NCBI GenBank assembly: GCA_900317585.1
Contig: ONHG01000033.1
Coordinates: forward strand, 1 to 40,966
Reading direction: 5' to 3'
Length of the DNA stretch: 40,966 nucleotides
Origin: an uncultured Lachnospiraceae bacterium
GTDB lineage: Bacteria > Bacillota > Clostridia > Lachnospirales > Lachnospiraceae
The notes under the pieces were generated by a model. That model made no database searches. It was not told the origin of the DNA and was given only the letters and a program-made list of their open reading frames with translations. The translations under genes were made by a program, and so were the position numbers. Positions 25,503 to 35,372 of the stretch are shown here, piece after piece (the stretch's first letter is position 1; every line of letters starts with the position of its first letter).

Positions 25503-27008
25503 ATGGCAAAGGTAATTATGGTACAGGGTACAATGTCCAATTCAGGCAAGAGCTTTCTTGTCGCGGGCTTGTGCCGTATTTTCAGACAGGACGGATACAG
25601 GGTGGCACCGTTTAAATCACAGAACATGGCGCTCAACTCTTATATAACAGACGAAGGACTTGAGATGGGACGGGCACAGGTGATGCAGGCTGAGGCAGCA
25701 GGCATTAAGCCTATGGTGTGTATGAATCCTATTCTTTTAAAGCCTACAAATAATACAGGCTCACAGGTGATTGTAAACGGAAGGGTTCTTAAGAACATGC
25801 CGGCGAGAGAGTATTTTGCATACAAGAAAACTCTGATACCGGATATAAAAAAGGCATTTAAAAAGCTTGAGGAGTATGCTGATATTATAGTGATTGAGGG
25901 CGCCGGAAGCCCGGCGGAGATAAATCTGAAGGAAAATGATATTGTAAACATGGGGCTTGCGCATATGGTGGATGCACCGGTGCTGCTCGTGGGTGATATC
26001 GACAGAGGTGGCGTTTTTGCGCAGCTGCTTGGCACACTTATGCTTTTAACCGATGAGGAAAAGAATCGTGTCTGCGGGCTTATTATCAATAAATTTCGTG
26101 GAGACAAGACGATCCTTGACCCGGGGATACAGATGCTTGAGGAGAGAGGCGGGGTGCCTGTCACCGGAGTGGTGCCATATATGGATGTACAGCTTGAGGA
26201 TGAGGACAGCCTGACAGAGCGCTTTGACAAAAAGACAGATGGGCTTATTGATATAGCGGTCATCAGATATCCGAGAATATCAAATTTCACGGATTTCAAT
26301 GTCTTTGAGCAGATGTCAGAGGTAACAGTGCGGTATGTGTCAACAGTAAATGAGCTGCGTCATCCGGATATAGTATTTCTGCCGGGAAGCAAGAATACGA
26401 TGGGGGATCTTTTGTGGATGAGACAAAACGGACTTGAGGCCGCTGTCAAAAAGCTCTCCTGTGAGATACCTGTTTTTGGAATATGCGGAGGCTATCAGAT
26501 GCTTGGGGCTTCAATAGCCGACCCCGACGGTGTTGAGGAGGGAGGATTTATGCGTGGCATGGAGCTTCTTCCTATAGATACCGTTCTAAAAGACAGCAAG
26601 ACACGGCTTCAGACAAGCGGTGAAATAGCACATGTAGATGGTGTATTGAGCAGGCTTTCAGGCTGTCACTTTCTGGGCTATGAGATACATATGGGTAAGA
26701 GCGCATATAGCACAGCTTTAGATGAGCAGGGGGCTTGTGCTGACAGGAAAAATGAGTTAAATAATGTCATATCTGATGGCAGAAATGTGTATGGCTCGTA
26801 CATCCACGGCATTTTTGATACTGCAGAGGCAGCCAGAGTGATAGTGGATTATATTGCCGATAAAAAGGGCATTGATGTGAATGACAGCGCCATTTTAAGC
26901 TATAAGAGCTTCAAAGAAAAACAGTATGACAGGCTTGCGGATACACTTAGAGAGTATCTGGATATGGATGCAGTGTACGGCATGCTTCGTGAGGCAAAAT
27001 ATGATTGA
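25503..27008 (+). CDS. cobQ: Cobyric acid synthase
   Basis: CobQ (CbiP) amidates four carboxyls of adenosyl-cobyrinic acid a,c-diamide using glutamine and ATP. The 501-residue protein has the N-terminal dethiobiotin-synthetase-like domain ([11 protein letters not shown] at residues 8-19; [12 protein letters not shown] near 39) and the C-terminal glutaminase-like domain with nucleophile C328 (GICGGYQML) and H435 (YIHGIFD). Length and motifs are normal. The ribosome site is weak (CAGGTA). It begins the synthesis part of the operon, 81 bases after the transporter, and overlaps cobT by eight bases. Confidence 0.96.
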   Translation: MAKVIMVQGTMSNSGKSFLVAGLCRIFRQDGYRVAPFKSQNMALNSYITDEGLEMGRAQVMQAEAAGIKPMVCMNPILLKPTNNTGSQVIVNGRVLKNMPAREYFAYKKTLIPDIKKAFKKLEEYADIIVIEGAGSPAEINLKENDIVNMGLAHMVDAPVLLVGDIDRGGVFAQLLGTLMLLTDEEKNRVCGLIINKFRGDKTILDPGIQMLEERGGVPVTGVVPYMDVQLEDEDSLTERFDKKTDGLIDIAVIRYPRISNFTDFNVFEQMSEVTVRYVSTVNELRHPDIVFLPGSKNTMGDLLWMRQNGLEAAVKKLSCEIPVFGICGGYQMLGASIADPDGVEEGGFMRGMELLPIDTVLKDSKTRLQTSGEIAHVDGVLSRLSGCHFLGYEIHMGKSAYSTALDEQGACADRKNELNNVISDGRNVYGSYIHGIFDTAEAARVIVDYIADKKGIDVNDSAILSYKSFKEKQYDRLADTLREYLDMDAVYGMLREAKYD

Positions 27009-28092
27009 AAACAATATTATTTCTGACCATTTTACAGTTGAAGAATTAAAAAAATTAAAAATAACTCCACCTGATGCAAAAATGTACAAAAAAATCCGTT
27101 CAAACTGGGATTCTGTGGCAAAACCGCTCGACGGCATGGGTGATTTTGAGTTTTTAACGGCCAAAATCGGCGCTGTTTTGGGAGATGAAAATATAGATAT
27201 CTCAAAAAAGGTGGTCATAATGATGTGTGCGGATAATGGTGTGGTTGCTGAGGGCATCAGCCAGTCCGGACAGGATGTGACACTTGCAGTTGCAAAATCC
27301 ATGGCAAGGAAGGCTTCATCTGTCGGACGCATGGCAATGACTGCAGGGGCTGATACAATTCCTGTGGATATAGGCATAAACAGCGACGAGAGTGTTAAGG
27401 GGCTGCTTCAAAGAAAGGTGCGCATGGGCACGAGAAACTTTGCAAAAGAGCCTGCCATGACAAGGGCTGAGACACTTGAAGCGATTGCAGCAGGTATAGA
27501 AATAGTGCGTGGGTGTAAGGCAGACGGCTGCAGAATTATTGCAACCGGTGAGATGGGTATAGGAAACACCACCACCAGCGCGGCAATGGCAGCCGCCATG
27601 CTAAGGTGTGATGTAGCCACAGTGACAGGAAGAGGAGCAGGCCTAAACGACAGTGGGCTTGAGAGAAAAATCCGTGTAATTGAGAGTGCAATAGAAAAGT
27701 ATGATTTATATAATAAGGACACCTTTGAGATACTTATGACAGTCGGAGGACTTGATATTGCAGGACTTGTCGGAGTGTGTATAGGCGGTGCATTATACCA
27801 TATTCCTGTTGTGCTCGACGGAGTGATAAGCATGGTTTCTGCGTTGGCAGCAGGAAGGCTTCTTTCCGGAGTTACTGATTTTATCATTCCATCCCATGAG
27901 GGCAGGGAGCCTGCAGTGGCGCTTTTGTGTGAGGCTCTTTCCGTAAGGCCTGTCATAAGAGCATCCCTTGCGCTTGGAGAGGGAACAGGTGCCGTGATGA
28001 TGTTTGCGCTTTTGGATATGGCACTTAGCGTATACAAAGGACGGACAACCTTCGACGATATCTCGGTATCACAGTATGAGAGGTACGTATAG
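27001..28092 (+). CDS. cobT: Nicotinate-nucleotide-dimethylbenzimidazole phosphoribosyltransferase
   Basis: CobT activates the lower-ligand base as alpha-ribazole phosphate from nicotinate mononucleotide. The 363-residue protein shows [10 protein letters not shown] at 41-50, [14 protein letters not shown] near 78, a glycine-rich [13 protein letters not shown] near 181 and SHEGREPA near 300. I placed the start at ATG 27001, inside the end of cobQ; the frame extends further back but only as a shadow of cobQ. Its stop directly abuts the cobU ATG. Confidence 0.96.
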   Translation: MIENNIISDHFTVEELKKLKITPPDAKMYKKIRSNWDSVAKPLDGMGDFEFLTAKIGAVLGDENIDISKKVVIMMCADNGVVAEGISQSGQDVTLAVAKSMARKASSVGRMAMTAGADTIPVDIGINSDESVKGLLQRKVRMGTRNFAKEPAMTRAETLEAIAAGIEIVRGCKADGCRIIATGEMGIGNTTTSAAMAAAMLRCDVATVTGRGAGLNDSGLERKIRVIESAIEKYDLYNKDTFEILMTVGGLDIAGLVGVCIGGALYHIPVVLDGVISMVSALAAGRLLSGVTDFIIPSHEGREPAVALLCEALSVRPVIRASLALGEGTGAVMMFALLDMALSVYKGRTTFDDISVSQYERYV

Positions 28093-28719
28093 ATGATTAC
28101 ACTTATAACAGGCGGCAGCGGCAGCGGCAAATCAGCATATGCAGAAAAGTATATTTGTCACGTGTCAAATGAAAAGGGATACAAAGAAAAATATTACATT
28201 GCCACCATGCAGGTATTTGATGATGAGGGACAGCGGAAGATAGACAGGCACAGAAGACTTCGTGCCGGAAAAGGCTTTATTACCATCGAGCAGCCTCGTG
28301 ATATTAAAAAGGCATTTGAAAAGCTGCAATCAGAAAGCAGTTTAAAAACCGGGCGGTCAGCACTGCTTGAGTGTATGTCAAACCTTGTGGCAAATGAGAT
28401 GTTTCCACCTGTAGATGCTTCCGGTATGCAGGCTGCCGAAGCTGAGAAAGAGGCTTTGGATGACCCTGAAAATATGAAGGATTATGAGACTGCTCAAATC
28501 AGCCGTGTGAGTAAAAAGGTGTTAAAAGAGGTAAGTATCTTAAGCGAAAATGTTGCTGAGCTTGTAATTGTGACAAACAATGTATTTGAAGACGGAGTCT
28601 GCTATGATGAATCGACGATGAATTACATAAAGGCAATGGGAATTGTAAACATAGGGCTTGCTGCGATGGCAGAGCGTGTCGTTGAGGTGGTTGCAGGCAT
28701 TCCGGTGACGGTTAAGTGA
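28093..28719 (+). CDS. cobU: Adenosylcobinamide kinase / guanylyltransferase
   Basis: CobU phosphorylates adenosylcobinamide and transfers GMP to it in nucleotide-loop assembly. The 208-residue protein has the P-loop GGSGSGKS (7-14), YYIATMQVFDDEGQRKI, the histidine region DRHRRLR expected to hold the guanylylated His, and LLECMSNLVANEMF. The C-terminal stretch is divergent: the usual EVGxGIVP is replaced by NVFEDGVCYDES, and an insertion with Glu/Asp residues lies at about 115-135. A second CobU-like gene nearby keeps the missing motif. Confidence 0.9.
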   Translation: MITLITGGSGSGKSAYAEKYICHVSNEKGYKEKYYIATMQVFDDEGQRKIDRHRRLRAGKGFITIEQPRDIKKAFEKLQSESSLKTGRSALLECMSNLVANEMFPPVDASGMQAAEAEKEALDDPENMKDYETAQISRVSKKVLKEVSILSENVAELVIVTNNVFEDGVCYDESTMNYIKAMGIVNIGLAAMAERVVEVVAGIPVTVK

Positions 28720-28743
28720 AGCAGTGTGGAGGTTAAGTGTATT

Positions 28744-29508
28744 ATGAAGTTAATAAGGTCGTGCATAGTATCTTTTTCCATGTATTCAAAGATACCTATG
28801 CCACAATTCAAATGGAATGATGATGACATGAAGTACATGCAGGTATTCTTTCCGTGGATAGGAGCTGTGATTGGACTGCTTCTTATGCTTTGGAGATATA
28901 TATACTCTCATTTTGGAGTGGCGGATATCTGCTATGTATGCATAGGGGCATTTATTCCGATAGCGGTTACTGGAGGTTTTCACATAGATGGTTTTATGGA
29001 TACAATGGATGCATTTCATTCATACAAACCGCGGGAGGAAAAGCTTGCAATACTTAAGGATTCACATATAGGAGCGTTTGCCGTTATAATGCTTGCAGCC
29101 TACGGATTATTATTCATGGGAGCTTTTTCTCAGATAATGAATGATAAAGCATTTATTGTTTTTTGTGCAGGCTTTTTCATCGCAAGATGCTTAAGCGGGA
29201 TAGCTGTTGTGTCATTTAAATCGGCAAAAAGCGATGGACTGTTATTTATGTTTGCAGACACTGCACACAGAACGATTGTCAGGGCAGCACTATACATCCA
29301 GCTTGCACTGTGTATAGCTGTTTTACTCATTGTGTCACTGCCTTATGCGGTGGCTATGATTATTGCGGCAGCACTTAGCTTTTGGTATTATTATTTGAAA
29401 ACAAAAAAGGAGCTTGGCGGCATCACAGGCGATACGGCAGGGTATTTTGTGTGTATATGTGAGTGCGCCATGGCAGTGGCTTTGGGTGGTGTCTCTTTTA
29501 TTATTTAG
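28744..29508 (+). CDS. cobS: Adenosylcobinamide-GDP ribazoletransferase (cobalamin synthase)
   Basis: CobS is the membrane enzyme joining adenosyl-GDP-cobinamide and alpha-ribazole (phosphate). The 254-residue protein has six to seven hydrophobic helices and the acidic motif GGFHIDGFMDTMDA at residues 77-90, which binds the metal. ATG 28744 follows GGAGG by 11 bases; an in-frame GTG at 28726 overlaps that ribosome site and is rejected. It lies 24 bases after cobU. Confidence 0.94.
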   Translation: MKLIRSCIVSFSMYSKIPMPQFKWNDDDMKYMQVFFPWIGAVIGLLLMLWRYIYSHFGVADICYVCIGAFIPIAVTGGFHIDGFMDTMDAFHSYKPREEKLAILKDSHIGAFAVIMLAAYGLLFMGAFSQIMNDKAFIVFCAGFFIARCLSGIAVVSFKSAKSDGLLFMFADTAHRTIVRAALYIQLALCIAVLLIVSLPYAVAMIIAAALSFWYYYLKTKKELGGITGDTAGYFVCICECAMAVALGGVSFII

Positions 29509-29596
29509 TATATTTGTTTTGAATATAGGAATGGTACGGATAAGAATTTTGATAAAAGTTGTACTATGAATTTTAAACTTTGGAATTGGAGAAAAT

Positions 29597-30043
29597 ATGA
29601 AGCTTGTGATAGGCGGAGTGGCACAGGGAAAGCTTGATTATGTGCTCGAAAATATGATAGAAAAAACAGAAAAATATGATGTGTATGACTGCTTTTTCCT
29701 AAATCATGATACTTGTGATGATAAGGAATCATACAAGGACTGGCCGTGGGATTTTGTCGTCGATGATGAGAGTATACTCATAATAGATAAATTCCATTAT
29801 TTTATCAGGGCTGTGCTTGAGAAAAATCTTCCACTGCAGGAATATATTTTGAAATTTATGCAATTTGCAGAGGAAAATCCGGATACAATAGTCATTGCTG
29901 ATGAGATTGGAAACGGCATAGTGCCTCTTGATGCGTTTGAGAGAGAGTACAGGGAGCAGACAGGCAGAGCAGAGATACTGCTTGCAAAAAAAGCAGACGA
30001 GGTAGTTCGCGTAATATGTGGAATCGGTCAGAAAATAAAATAA
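29597..30043 (+). CDS. Small CobU-like protein with degenerate P-loop
   Basis: 148 residues. The N terminus MKLVIGGVAQGKLDYV resembles CobU, but the P-loop ends in K-L instead of K-S/T. The His region and about 50 residues of CobU are missing. The C-terminal part IADEIGNGIVPLDAFERE through TGRAEILLAKKADEVVRVICGIGQKIK matches the CobU signature that the upstream cobU lacks (quoted in pieces). It could be a partner or modulator of CobU, a separate guanylyl-binding protein, or an enzyme with altered activity. Its gene overlaps cobC by 28 bases, so it is part of the cluster. Confidence 0.78.
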   Translation: MKLVIGGVAQGKLDYVLENMIEKTEKYDVYDCFFLNHDTCDDKESYKDWPWDFVVDDESILIIDKFHYFIRAVLEKNLPLQEYILKFMQFAEENPDTIVIADEIGNGIVPLDAFEREYREQTGRAEILLAKKADEVVRVICGIGQKIK

Positions 30044-30690
30044 ACTGTATTTTTATAAGACACGGTTGCACCATCTCAAACAGAGAGCACAGATATCTGG
30101 GAAGGACAGATGAGCCACTCGATGAAGCCGGAGTTTTTGAACTTAAAAATGCGCTAAATAATGGTGTATACAAGGCTTTGGAAGAAAATAGCTTAAAGGA
30201 GCAGATAATTATTACCAGCCCAATGAGGCGCTGTAAACAGACGGCAGAGATTATTTTGCCGGTCGCACAGCACAATATAATTCATACCGTAAAAGAGTTT
30301 GCAGAGATGGATTTCGGTGAATGGGAGCTAAAAAGCTATAAGGAACTTAGCACAGATATCCGTTTCAGGGACTCATATCAGGCGTGGATTGACAGTGGTG
30401 GAACACTTGCCTTTCCAAACGGAGAGAGCAGAAAAGAGTTTTGCAAAAGAAGTATATGTGGCTTTGAGAGGGCACTCACACAGGCATTAGAGCTTAAGAG
30501 GGCTATGCCTGATAAAGAGATACAAATAGTATTTTTTGTGCATGGAGGGACTATCATGGCGATAATGAGCCATTACTGTGATATGGATTACTATGATTAC
30601 CAGGTGAAAAACGGCTGTGGCTACTCGTGTGAGGTGGCGGTTGAGGGCAATGAGATTGTGTTTAATGAAATAGTGCCCATATCGCTATGA
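30016..30690 (+). CDS. cobC: Histidine phosphatase, probable alpha-ribazole-5'-phosphate phosphatase
   Basis: 224 residues of the histidine phosphatase (phosphoglycerate mutase) superfamily. Catalytic R15-H16-G17, TSPMRRCKQTA near residue 70, an acidic EMDFGEWELKSYKEL near 98 and a second histidine H176 (FVHGGTIM) are all present. In this cluster it most likely removes phosphate from alpha-ribazole phosphate or adenosylcobalamin phosphate. No other start codon lies between ATG 30016 and the RHG motif, so the 28-base overlap with the preceding gene is real; GAGGT is 12 bases upstream. Confidence 0.9.
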   Translation: MWNRSENKINCIFIRHGCTISNREHRYLGRTDEPLDEAGVFELKNALNNGVYKALEENSLKEQIIITSPMRRCKQTAEIILPVAQHNIIHTVKEFAEMDFGEWELKSYKELSTDIRFRDSYQAWIDSGGTLAFPNGESRKEFCKRSICGFERALTQALELKRAMPDKEIQIVFFVHGGTIMAIMSHYCDMDYYDYQVKNGCGYSCEVAVEGNEIVFNEIVPISL

Positions 30691-30712
30691 TTTATTTAAG
30701 AAGGACTAACAT

Positions 30713-31705
30713 ATGTGTTATCATATTTTTGCATTTATAGCAGGCTTTGTGCTTGATTTATTAATAGGAGATCCGCATTTTATACCGCATCCGGTCAGGC
30801 TTATCGGCTCACTCATTTCTTTTCTCGATAAGAGGCTTAATTGTGATGCCGGATATAATATCTCTGAAAAAAAATTAAATTTAATAAAATATAAAAGAGG
30901 CATGCTTCTTGCTTTTACTGTAATTTTTGCAACTTTTGCAATATCGGTAATTATTATTGTGGCAGCATACAGTATAAATTTATATGCCGGGGTAATAGCA
31001 GAGGCTGTCATGACGTGGCAGATTCTTGCCACAAAGTGTCTTCGTGTGGAGAGCATGAGGGTGTACGATGCGCTAAGGACAGATGGAGTTGATGCAGGAA
31101 GAAGGGCTGTTTCCATGATTGTTGGCAGAGATACATCTGTGCTTGATGCAGCTGGTGTCACAAGGGCGGCAGTTGAGACGATAGCTGAAAATACATCTGA
31201 CGGAGTGATTGCACCTATGCTTTACACGGCAATCGGCGGGCCGGTGCTTGGCTTTGTATACAAGGCTGTGAATACGATGGATTCGATGCTTGGCTACAAA
31301 AATGATAAATATATGTATTTTGGCAGATTTGCTGCAAGGCTTGATGATGTGGTCAATTTCATACCGGCAAGAATCAGTGCATATCTGATGATTGCTGCGG
31401 CATTTATTGGTGGCAGGCAGTTTGATGGAAAAAATGCATACCGCATCTTTAAAAGAGATCGTTTCAATCACGCAAGCCCCAACTCAGCCCAGACAGAGTC
31501 CGTATGTGCGGGAGCTTTAAGGGTGCAGCTTGCGGGTGATGCAGTGTATTTTGGGAAGCTTGTGAAGAAAAAATACATAGGAGACGGCCTGCGTGAGATA
31601 GAGTACGATGATATAAAGCGTGCAAACAGGCTGATGTATATTACTGCGTTTTTGTGTGAGCTTTTATCTGTGGCGGTTATGAGTCTTGTTTTAATATTGC
31701 TTTGA
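30713..31705 (+). CDS. cbiB: Adenosylcobinamide-phosphate synthase
   Basis: CbiB attaches aminopropanol phosphate to adenosylcobyric acid. The 330-residue membrane protein begins with the family pattern LDLLIGDPHFIPHPVRLIG, and has VGRDTSVLDAAGVTRAAVETIAEN (given in part), GGPVLGFVYKAVNTMDSMLGY in the centre and SPNSAQTESVCAGAL near residue 255. Four to five membrane segments are visible. AAGGA precedes the ATG. cobD, which makes its aminopropanol phosphate substrate, follows directly. Confidence 0.94.
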   Translation: MCYHIFAFIAGFVLDLLIGDPHFIPHPVRLIGSLISFLDKRLNCDAGYNISEKKLNLIKYKRGMLLAFTVIFATFAISVIIIVAAYSINLYAGVIAEAVMTWQILATKCLRVESMRVYDALRTDGVDAGRRAVSMIVGRDTSVLDAAGVTRAAVETIAENTSDGVIAPMLYTAIGGPVLGFVYKAVNTMDSMLGYKNDKYMYFGRFAARLDDVVNFIPARISAYLMIAAAFIGGRQFDGKNAYRIFKRDRFNHASPNSAQTESVCAGALRVQLAGDAVYFGKLVKKKYIGDGLREIEYDDIKRANRLMYITAFLCELLSVAVMSLVLILL

Positions 31706-31744
31706 ATATGGAAGAATTGATGTAAGAATTGATGGAGGACTTGA

Positions 31745-32806
31745 ATGAAAAGCATCCATGGCGGTGACATATACAACAATAAAGTAAATATGGATTTTTC
31801 GGTAAATATCAATCCTCTTGGCATACCGCATTCTGTTAAAGAGGCTATGAGTGATGCACTGTCGTATGCAGACAGATATCCCGACATGGCATGCAGTGGC
31901 CTTAAAAAAGCGATATCAGAGTATTTCACACAGCAAGGCTGCAGCATGCAAAGCGAGGATGTAATTCCCGGAAACGGAGCTTCAGAGCTTTTTATGGCGG
32001 TAGCTCATGCCATAAAGCCCAAAAAAGCAGTGCTTCTGGCCCCGGGCTTTTTCGGCTATGAGCATGTGCTTCGTGCAGTCGGCTGTGATATCGGATATTT
32101 CCTGTTGGATGAGCAGAGTGATTTTTCTCCTGCTGCACGGCTGGATGCTTTAATGGATATGCTTACAGATGATACAGATATATTTTTTATCGCAAATCCA
32201 AACAATCCGACAGGGTATCTTGCAGACAGCACTTTCATGAAGCAAATAATAGGGCATTGCAAAGAAAAGCATATTTATGTGGTGGCAGATGAATGCTTCA
32301 TGGGCTTTTGTGAAAAAAATTATTCTGTTTTGTCACTTTTATGTGACTATGACAATCTGATTGTTGTAAGAGCCTTTACCAAGCTTTTTGCTATTCCGGG
32401 AGTAAGGCTTGGATATATGCTCAGTAAAAGTGATACAATAAGACAAAAGGTTCAAAGGAATCTGCCGGAGTGGAACGTGTCTGTCCTGGCACAGATGGCA
32501 GGAGAGGCATGCATTAGGGAATCAGAGTATATTAAAGAAACGACATCGTATGTGAGCAGACAAAGAAGGCTGCTGTCAGATGGACTAAAAAAGCTTGGCT
32601 TTAAGGTATATAAAAGTGATGCTGATTTCATACTGTTTTACAGCAAGCTTCCATTATATGATATACTTCTTAATAAGGGAATACTGATACGGGACTGCTC
32701 CAACTATGTGGGGCTTTCGGAAGGGTATTTTCGTGTGGCAGTAAAGACTTATGATGAAAATGTAAGATTATTGAAAGTGATAGGTGAGTGTATTGAAAAA
32801 AATTAA
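31745..32806 (+). CDS. cobD: Threonine-phosphate decarboxylase
   Basis: CobD is a PLP enzyme that decarboxylates threonine phosphate to (R)-1-amino-2-propanol phosphate for the nucleotide loop. The 353-residue class-I/II aminotransferase fold shows DFSVNINPLG at 18-27, GNGASELF, IANPNNPTGY, VVADECFMGF and PLP lysine K213 in FTKLFAIPGVRLGY. CbiB upstream uses its product. ATG follows GGAGG with six bases spacing. Its end overlaps cbiC. Confidence 0.92.
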   Translation: MKSIHGGDIYNNKVNMDFSVNINPLGIPHSVKEAMSDALSYADRYPDMACSGLKKAISEYFTQQGCSMQSEDVIPGNGASELFMAVAHAIKPKKAVLLAPGFFGYEHVLRAVGCDIGYFLLDEQSDFSPAARLDALMDMLTDDTDIFFIANPNNPTGYLADSTFMKQIIGHCKEKHIYVVADECFMGFCEKNYSVLSLLCDYDNLIVVRAFTKLFAIPGVRLGYMLSKSDTIRQKVQRNLPEWNVSVLAQMAGEACIRESEYIKETTSYVSRQRRLLSDGLKKLGFKVYKSDADFILFYSKLPLYDILLNKGILIRDCSNYVGLSEGYFRVAVKTYDENVRLLKVIGECIEKN

Positions 32807-33434
32807 ACAGTTAGAGCCGATGGAGATTGAAAAGAGGAGCTTTGAGATAATTTCACATGAGCTGTCTGAAATGCAGATTACGCTGCCTGCTGATCAGGAG
32901 ATGATAACAAAAAGAGTCATACACACGAGTGCTGATTTTGATTATATACAGACGCTTAAATACTCTAAGGACGCCGTTGCTATTGCAAAAAGGCTGATAT
33001 CAGAGGGCGCTGATATAGTGACTGATACCAATATGGCTCTTTCAGGCATAAATAAAAAATATCTGGCAAAATTCGGCGGACAGGCGCACTGCTTTATGGC
33101 TGATGATGAGGTCGCTCTTATTGCAAAGGAGAAAAAGACAACGCGCGCGGCAGTAAGCATGGAGTTTGCATCAAGGATAGAAAAGCCTGTAATTTTTGCG
33201 ATAGGAAATGCACCGACAGCGCTTATAGAGCTGTACGATATGATAGAAAAAGGAATATATGAGCCTGCATTTGTAATCGGTGTGCCGGTGGGCTTTGTCA
33301 ATGTGGAGGCAGCCAAGGAGCTAATTATGGAGACAGGCGTGCCGTATATCGTCAATGTCGGACGAAAGGGTGGCAGCAATATTGCGGCTGCCATATGCAA
33401 TGCGCTGATTTACAGTCTGGTTGATAGAGGCTGA
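32793..33434 (+). CDS. cbiC: Cobalt-precorrin-8 methylmutase
   Basis: CbiC moves the C-11 methyl group to C-12, giving cobyrinic acid. The 213-residue protein has PMEIEKRSFEII near the N terminus, the catalytic-histidine region RVIHTSADFDY near 32, and ITDTNMALSGI-like and GNAPTALIEL motifs. Start choice: TTG 32793 sits five bases after AGGTGA (32782-32787); GTG 32784, three codons earlier, is the alternative but has a poor ribosome site. Either start overlaps the cobD stop. Confidence 0.93.
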   Translation: MKKIKQLEPMEIEKRSFEIISHELSEMQITLPADQEMITKRVIHTSADFDYIQTLKYSKDAVAIAKRLISEGADIVTDTNMALSGINKKYLAKFGGQAHCFMADDEVALIAKEKKTTRAAVSMEFASRIEKPVIFAIGNAPTALIELYDMIEKGIYEPAFVIGVPVGFVNVEAAKELIMETGVPYIVNVGRKGGSNIAAAICNALIYSLVDRG

Positions 33435-33450
33435 TGCATGAGGAAATTTA

Positions 33451-34605
33451 GTGATTATGAGATACGGATTTACCACAGGAAGCTGTGCTGCGGCGGCATC
33501 AAAGGCGGCGGCATATATGCTTTTAACCGGAAAGGCTAAAAACAAAATAACGATTCAGACACCTAAGGGAATAGCTTACACGGCTGATATCACCGACATA
33601 AAAAGAAGTGAAAACGATGTAAGCTGTGCTGTGATAAAGGATGGAGGGGATGACCCGGATGTGACCACAGGAGCCTATATATATGCTTCTGTACGGATTT
33701 TGCATTCCGATACATCTGCTTTATGCAAAAAAAGGCAGGATTTGGTTATAATAAATATAGACGGTGGTGACGGAGTGGGAAGAGTCACCAAACCCGGATT
33801 AGACCAGCCTGTCGGAAACGCGGCTATCAATCATGTGCCGCGTGAGATGATTGAAAAAGAGGTAAGGGAGGTCTGTGAGCTTTTGGATTTTAAGGGGATA
33901 CTTGACATCACAATCTCGGTTCCAAAGGGAAAGGAGCTTGCAGAAAGGACCTTTAATCCAAGGCTTGGGATAGTTGGTGGTATATCAATTCTCGGCACAA
34001 GCGGTATTGTTGAGCCCATGAGCTCACAGGCTCTTATTGATACGATAAGGGTGGAGCTTAGGCAGAGATATTCGTTTGGGTATGATTATGTGGCGGTTGC
34101 TCCGGGAAATTACGGTCTTGACTTTATGAAGGAAAGCTATGGCTATGATCTGGACAGGAGTGTCAAATGCTCCAACTTTATCGGCGAAACAATTGATATG
34201 GCAGCAGATATGGGGTTTAAGAGGATACTTTTGACAGGACATATAGGAAAGCTCATAAAGGTAGCAGGAGGCATCATGAACACTCATTCGAGGGAGGCAG
34301 ACTGCAGGATAGAGCTTTTGACGGCATTTGCGTTTAAGTGTGGTGTAGCGCCCGAATACATAAAGCGCATTATGGACAGCCTTACGACAGAGGAGGCCCT
34401 GGCGGCACTTAATGAAAGCGGCAGGCTGTATGAGGTAATGGATTATGCGATGGAGCGCATATGCTTTTATCTGGATAAGAGGGCAAGGGGCAGACTTGAG
34501 ATAGACTGTATCATGTATTCAAATGAATTTGGTGAGCTTGCAAAAAGCAGAAAGGCAGAAAAATGGTTTACTTTGTTGGCGCAGGAACAGGCGCAGCGGA
34601 TTTAA
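33451..34605 (+). CDS. cbiD: Cobalt-precorrin-5B (C1)-methyltransferase
   Basis: CbiD methylates C-1 after ring contraction in the anaerobic pathway. The 384-residue protein opens with RYGFTTGSCAAAASKAA, contains DGGDDPDVTTGA near residue 64, GVGRVTKPGLDQPVG near 110 and GTSGIVEPMS near 180. GTG 33451 is six bases after GAGGA; ATG 33457, two codons later, is the alternative. The 3' end overlaps cbiF by 43 bases. CbiD marks the cobalt-early rather than oxygen-dependent route. Confidence 0.94.
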   Translation: MIMRYGFTTGSCAAAASKAAAYMLLTGKAKNKITIQTPKGIAYTADITDIKRSENDVSCAVIKDGGDDPDVTTGAYIYASVRILHSDTSALCKKRQDLVIINIDGGDGVGRVTKPGLDQPVGNAAINHVPREMIEKEVREVCELLDFKGILDITISVPKGKELAERTFNPRLGIVGGISILGTSGIVEPMSSQALIDTIRVELRQRYSFGYDYVAVAPGNYGLDFMKESYGYDLDRSVKCSNFIGETIDMAADMGFKRILLTGHIGKLIKVAGGIMNTHSREADCRIELLTAFAFKCGVAPEYIKRIMDSLTTEEALAALNESGRLYEVMDYAMERICFYLDKRARGRLEIDCIMYSNEFGELAKSRKAEKWFTLLAQEQAQRI

Positions 34606-35339
34606 TAACAGTACGCGGAATGCGTCTTTTACAAAAGGCAGATGTGATAATTTATGCGGGCTCGCTTGTTAATCCAGAGCTTTTGGACTATGCAAGGGAG
34701 AACTGTGAAATATATAACAGTGCAAAAATGACACTGGATGAGGTCATCGCAGTTATGAAAGCTGCTGAGGCTGACGGAAAAATGACTGTGCGCCTGCACA
34801 CGGGAGAGCCAAGCATATACGGCGCAGTGCGCGAGCAGATGGATGAGCTTGATACTCTTTTAATACCATATGAGAGCTGTCCGGGCGTGAGCGCGTGCTT
34901 TGGCGCTGCTACATCGCTCAACATTGAGTACACGCTCCCCGGTATTTCACAGTCGCTCATCATCACACGCATGGAGGGGCGCACGAAGGTGCCGCCTAAG
35001 GAGAGCATAGCAAGCTTTGCCGCACACCACGCTTCCATGGCGATTTACTTAAGCACCGGGCTTTTAGAGAAGCTTACTGAAAGCCTTATTGAGGGAGGAT
35101 ACGCGGCAGATACACCTGCTGCAATTGTATACAAGGCAACCTGGCCACAGGAGGAGGCATACGTGTGCACTGTCGCTACACTGGAGCAGACTGCGAGAGA
35201 GCACAATATCACAAAGACAGCGATTGTGCTTGTGGGGGATGTCATAGCTCACCGGCATTACGAGAAATCAAGACTTTACGCACCGGATTTTTCGACAGAG
35301 TATCGCAAGGCTTCAGTAGAGTCAAAGGATAACGATTGA
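34563..35339 (+). CDS. cbiF: Cobalt-precorrin-4 C11-methyltransferase
   Basis: CbiF uses S-adenosylmethionine to methylate C-11. The 258-residue tetrapyrrole methylase has VYFVGAGTGAADLITVRG at the N terminus, YAGSLVNPELL near 31, LHTGEPSIYGA near 79 and CPGVSACFGAA near 103, which together identify CbiF/CobM. The ATG lies within cbiD, giving a long overlap and likely translational coupling. All conserved glycine-rich loops are intact. Confidence 0.95.
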   Translation: MVYFVGAGTGAADLITVRGMRLLQKADVIIYAGSLVNPELLDYARENCEIYNSAKMTLDEVIAVMKAAEADGKMTVRLHTGEPSIYGAVREQMDELDTLLIPYESCPGVSACFGAATSLNIEYTLPGISQSLIITRMEGRTKVPPKESIASFAAHHASMAIYLSTGLLEKLTESLIEGGYAADTPAAIVYKATWPQEEAYVCTVATLEQTAREHNITKTAIVLVGDVIAHRHYEKSRLYAPDFSTEYRKASVESKDND

Positions 35340-35372
35340 AAAAAGGCGTGAATATATAAATATGGGAAATAT

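Noticed and set aside
25640-26299. Minus-strand open frame of 219 codons opposite cobQ
   Set aside because: Same pattern: Ser-rich, no ribosome site, antisense to a clear cobyric acid synthase.
27408-28130. Long minus-strand open frame of 240 codons opposite cobT
   Set aside because: It is Ser/Pro/Thr-rich low-complexity sequence without a ribosome site and lies fully opposite a strongly conserved gene; a codon-bias shadow.
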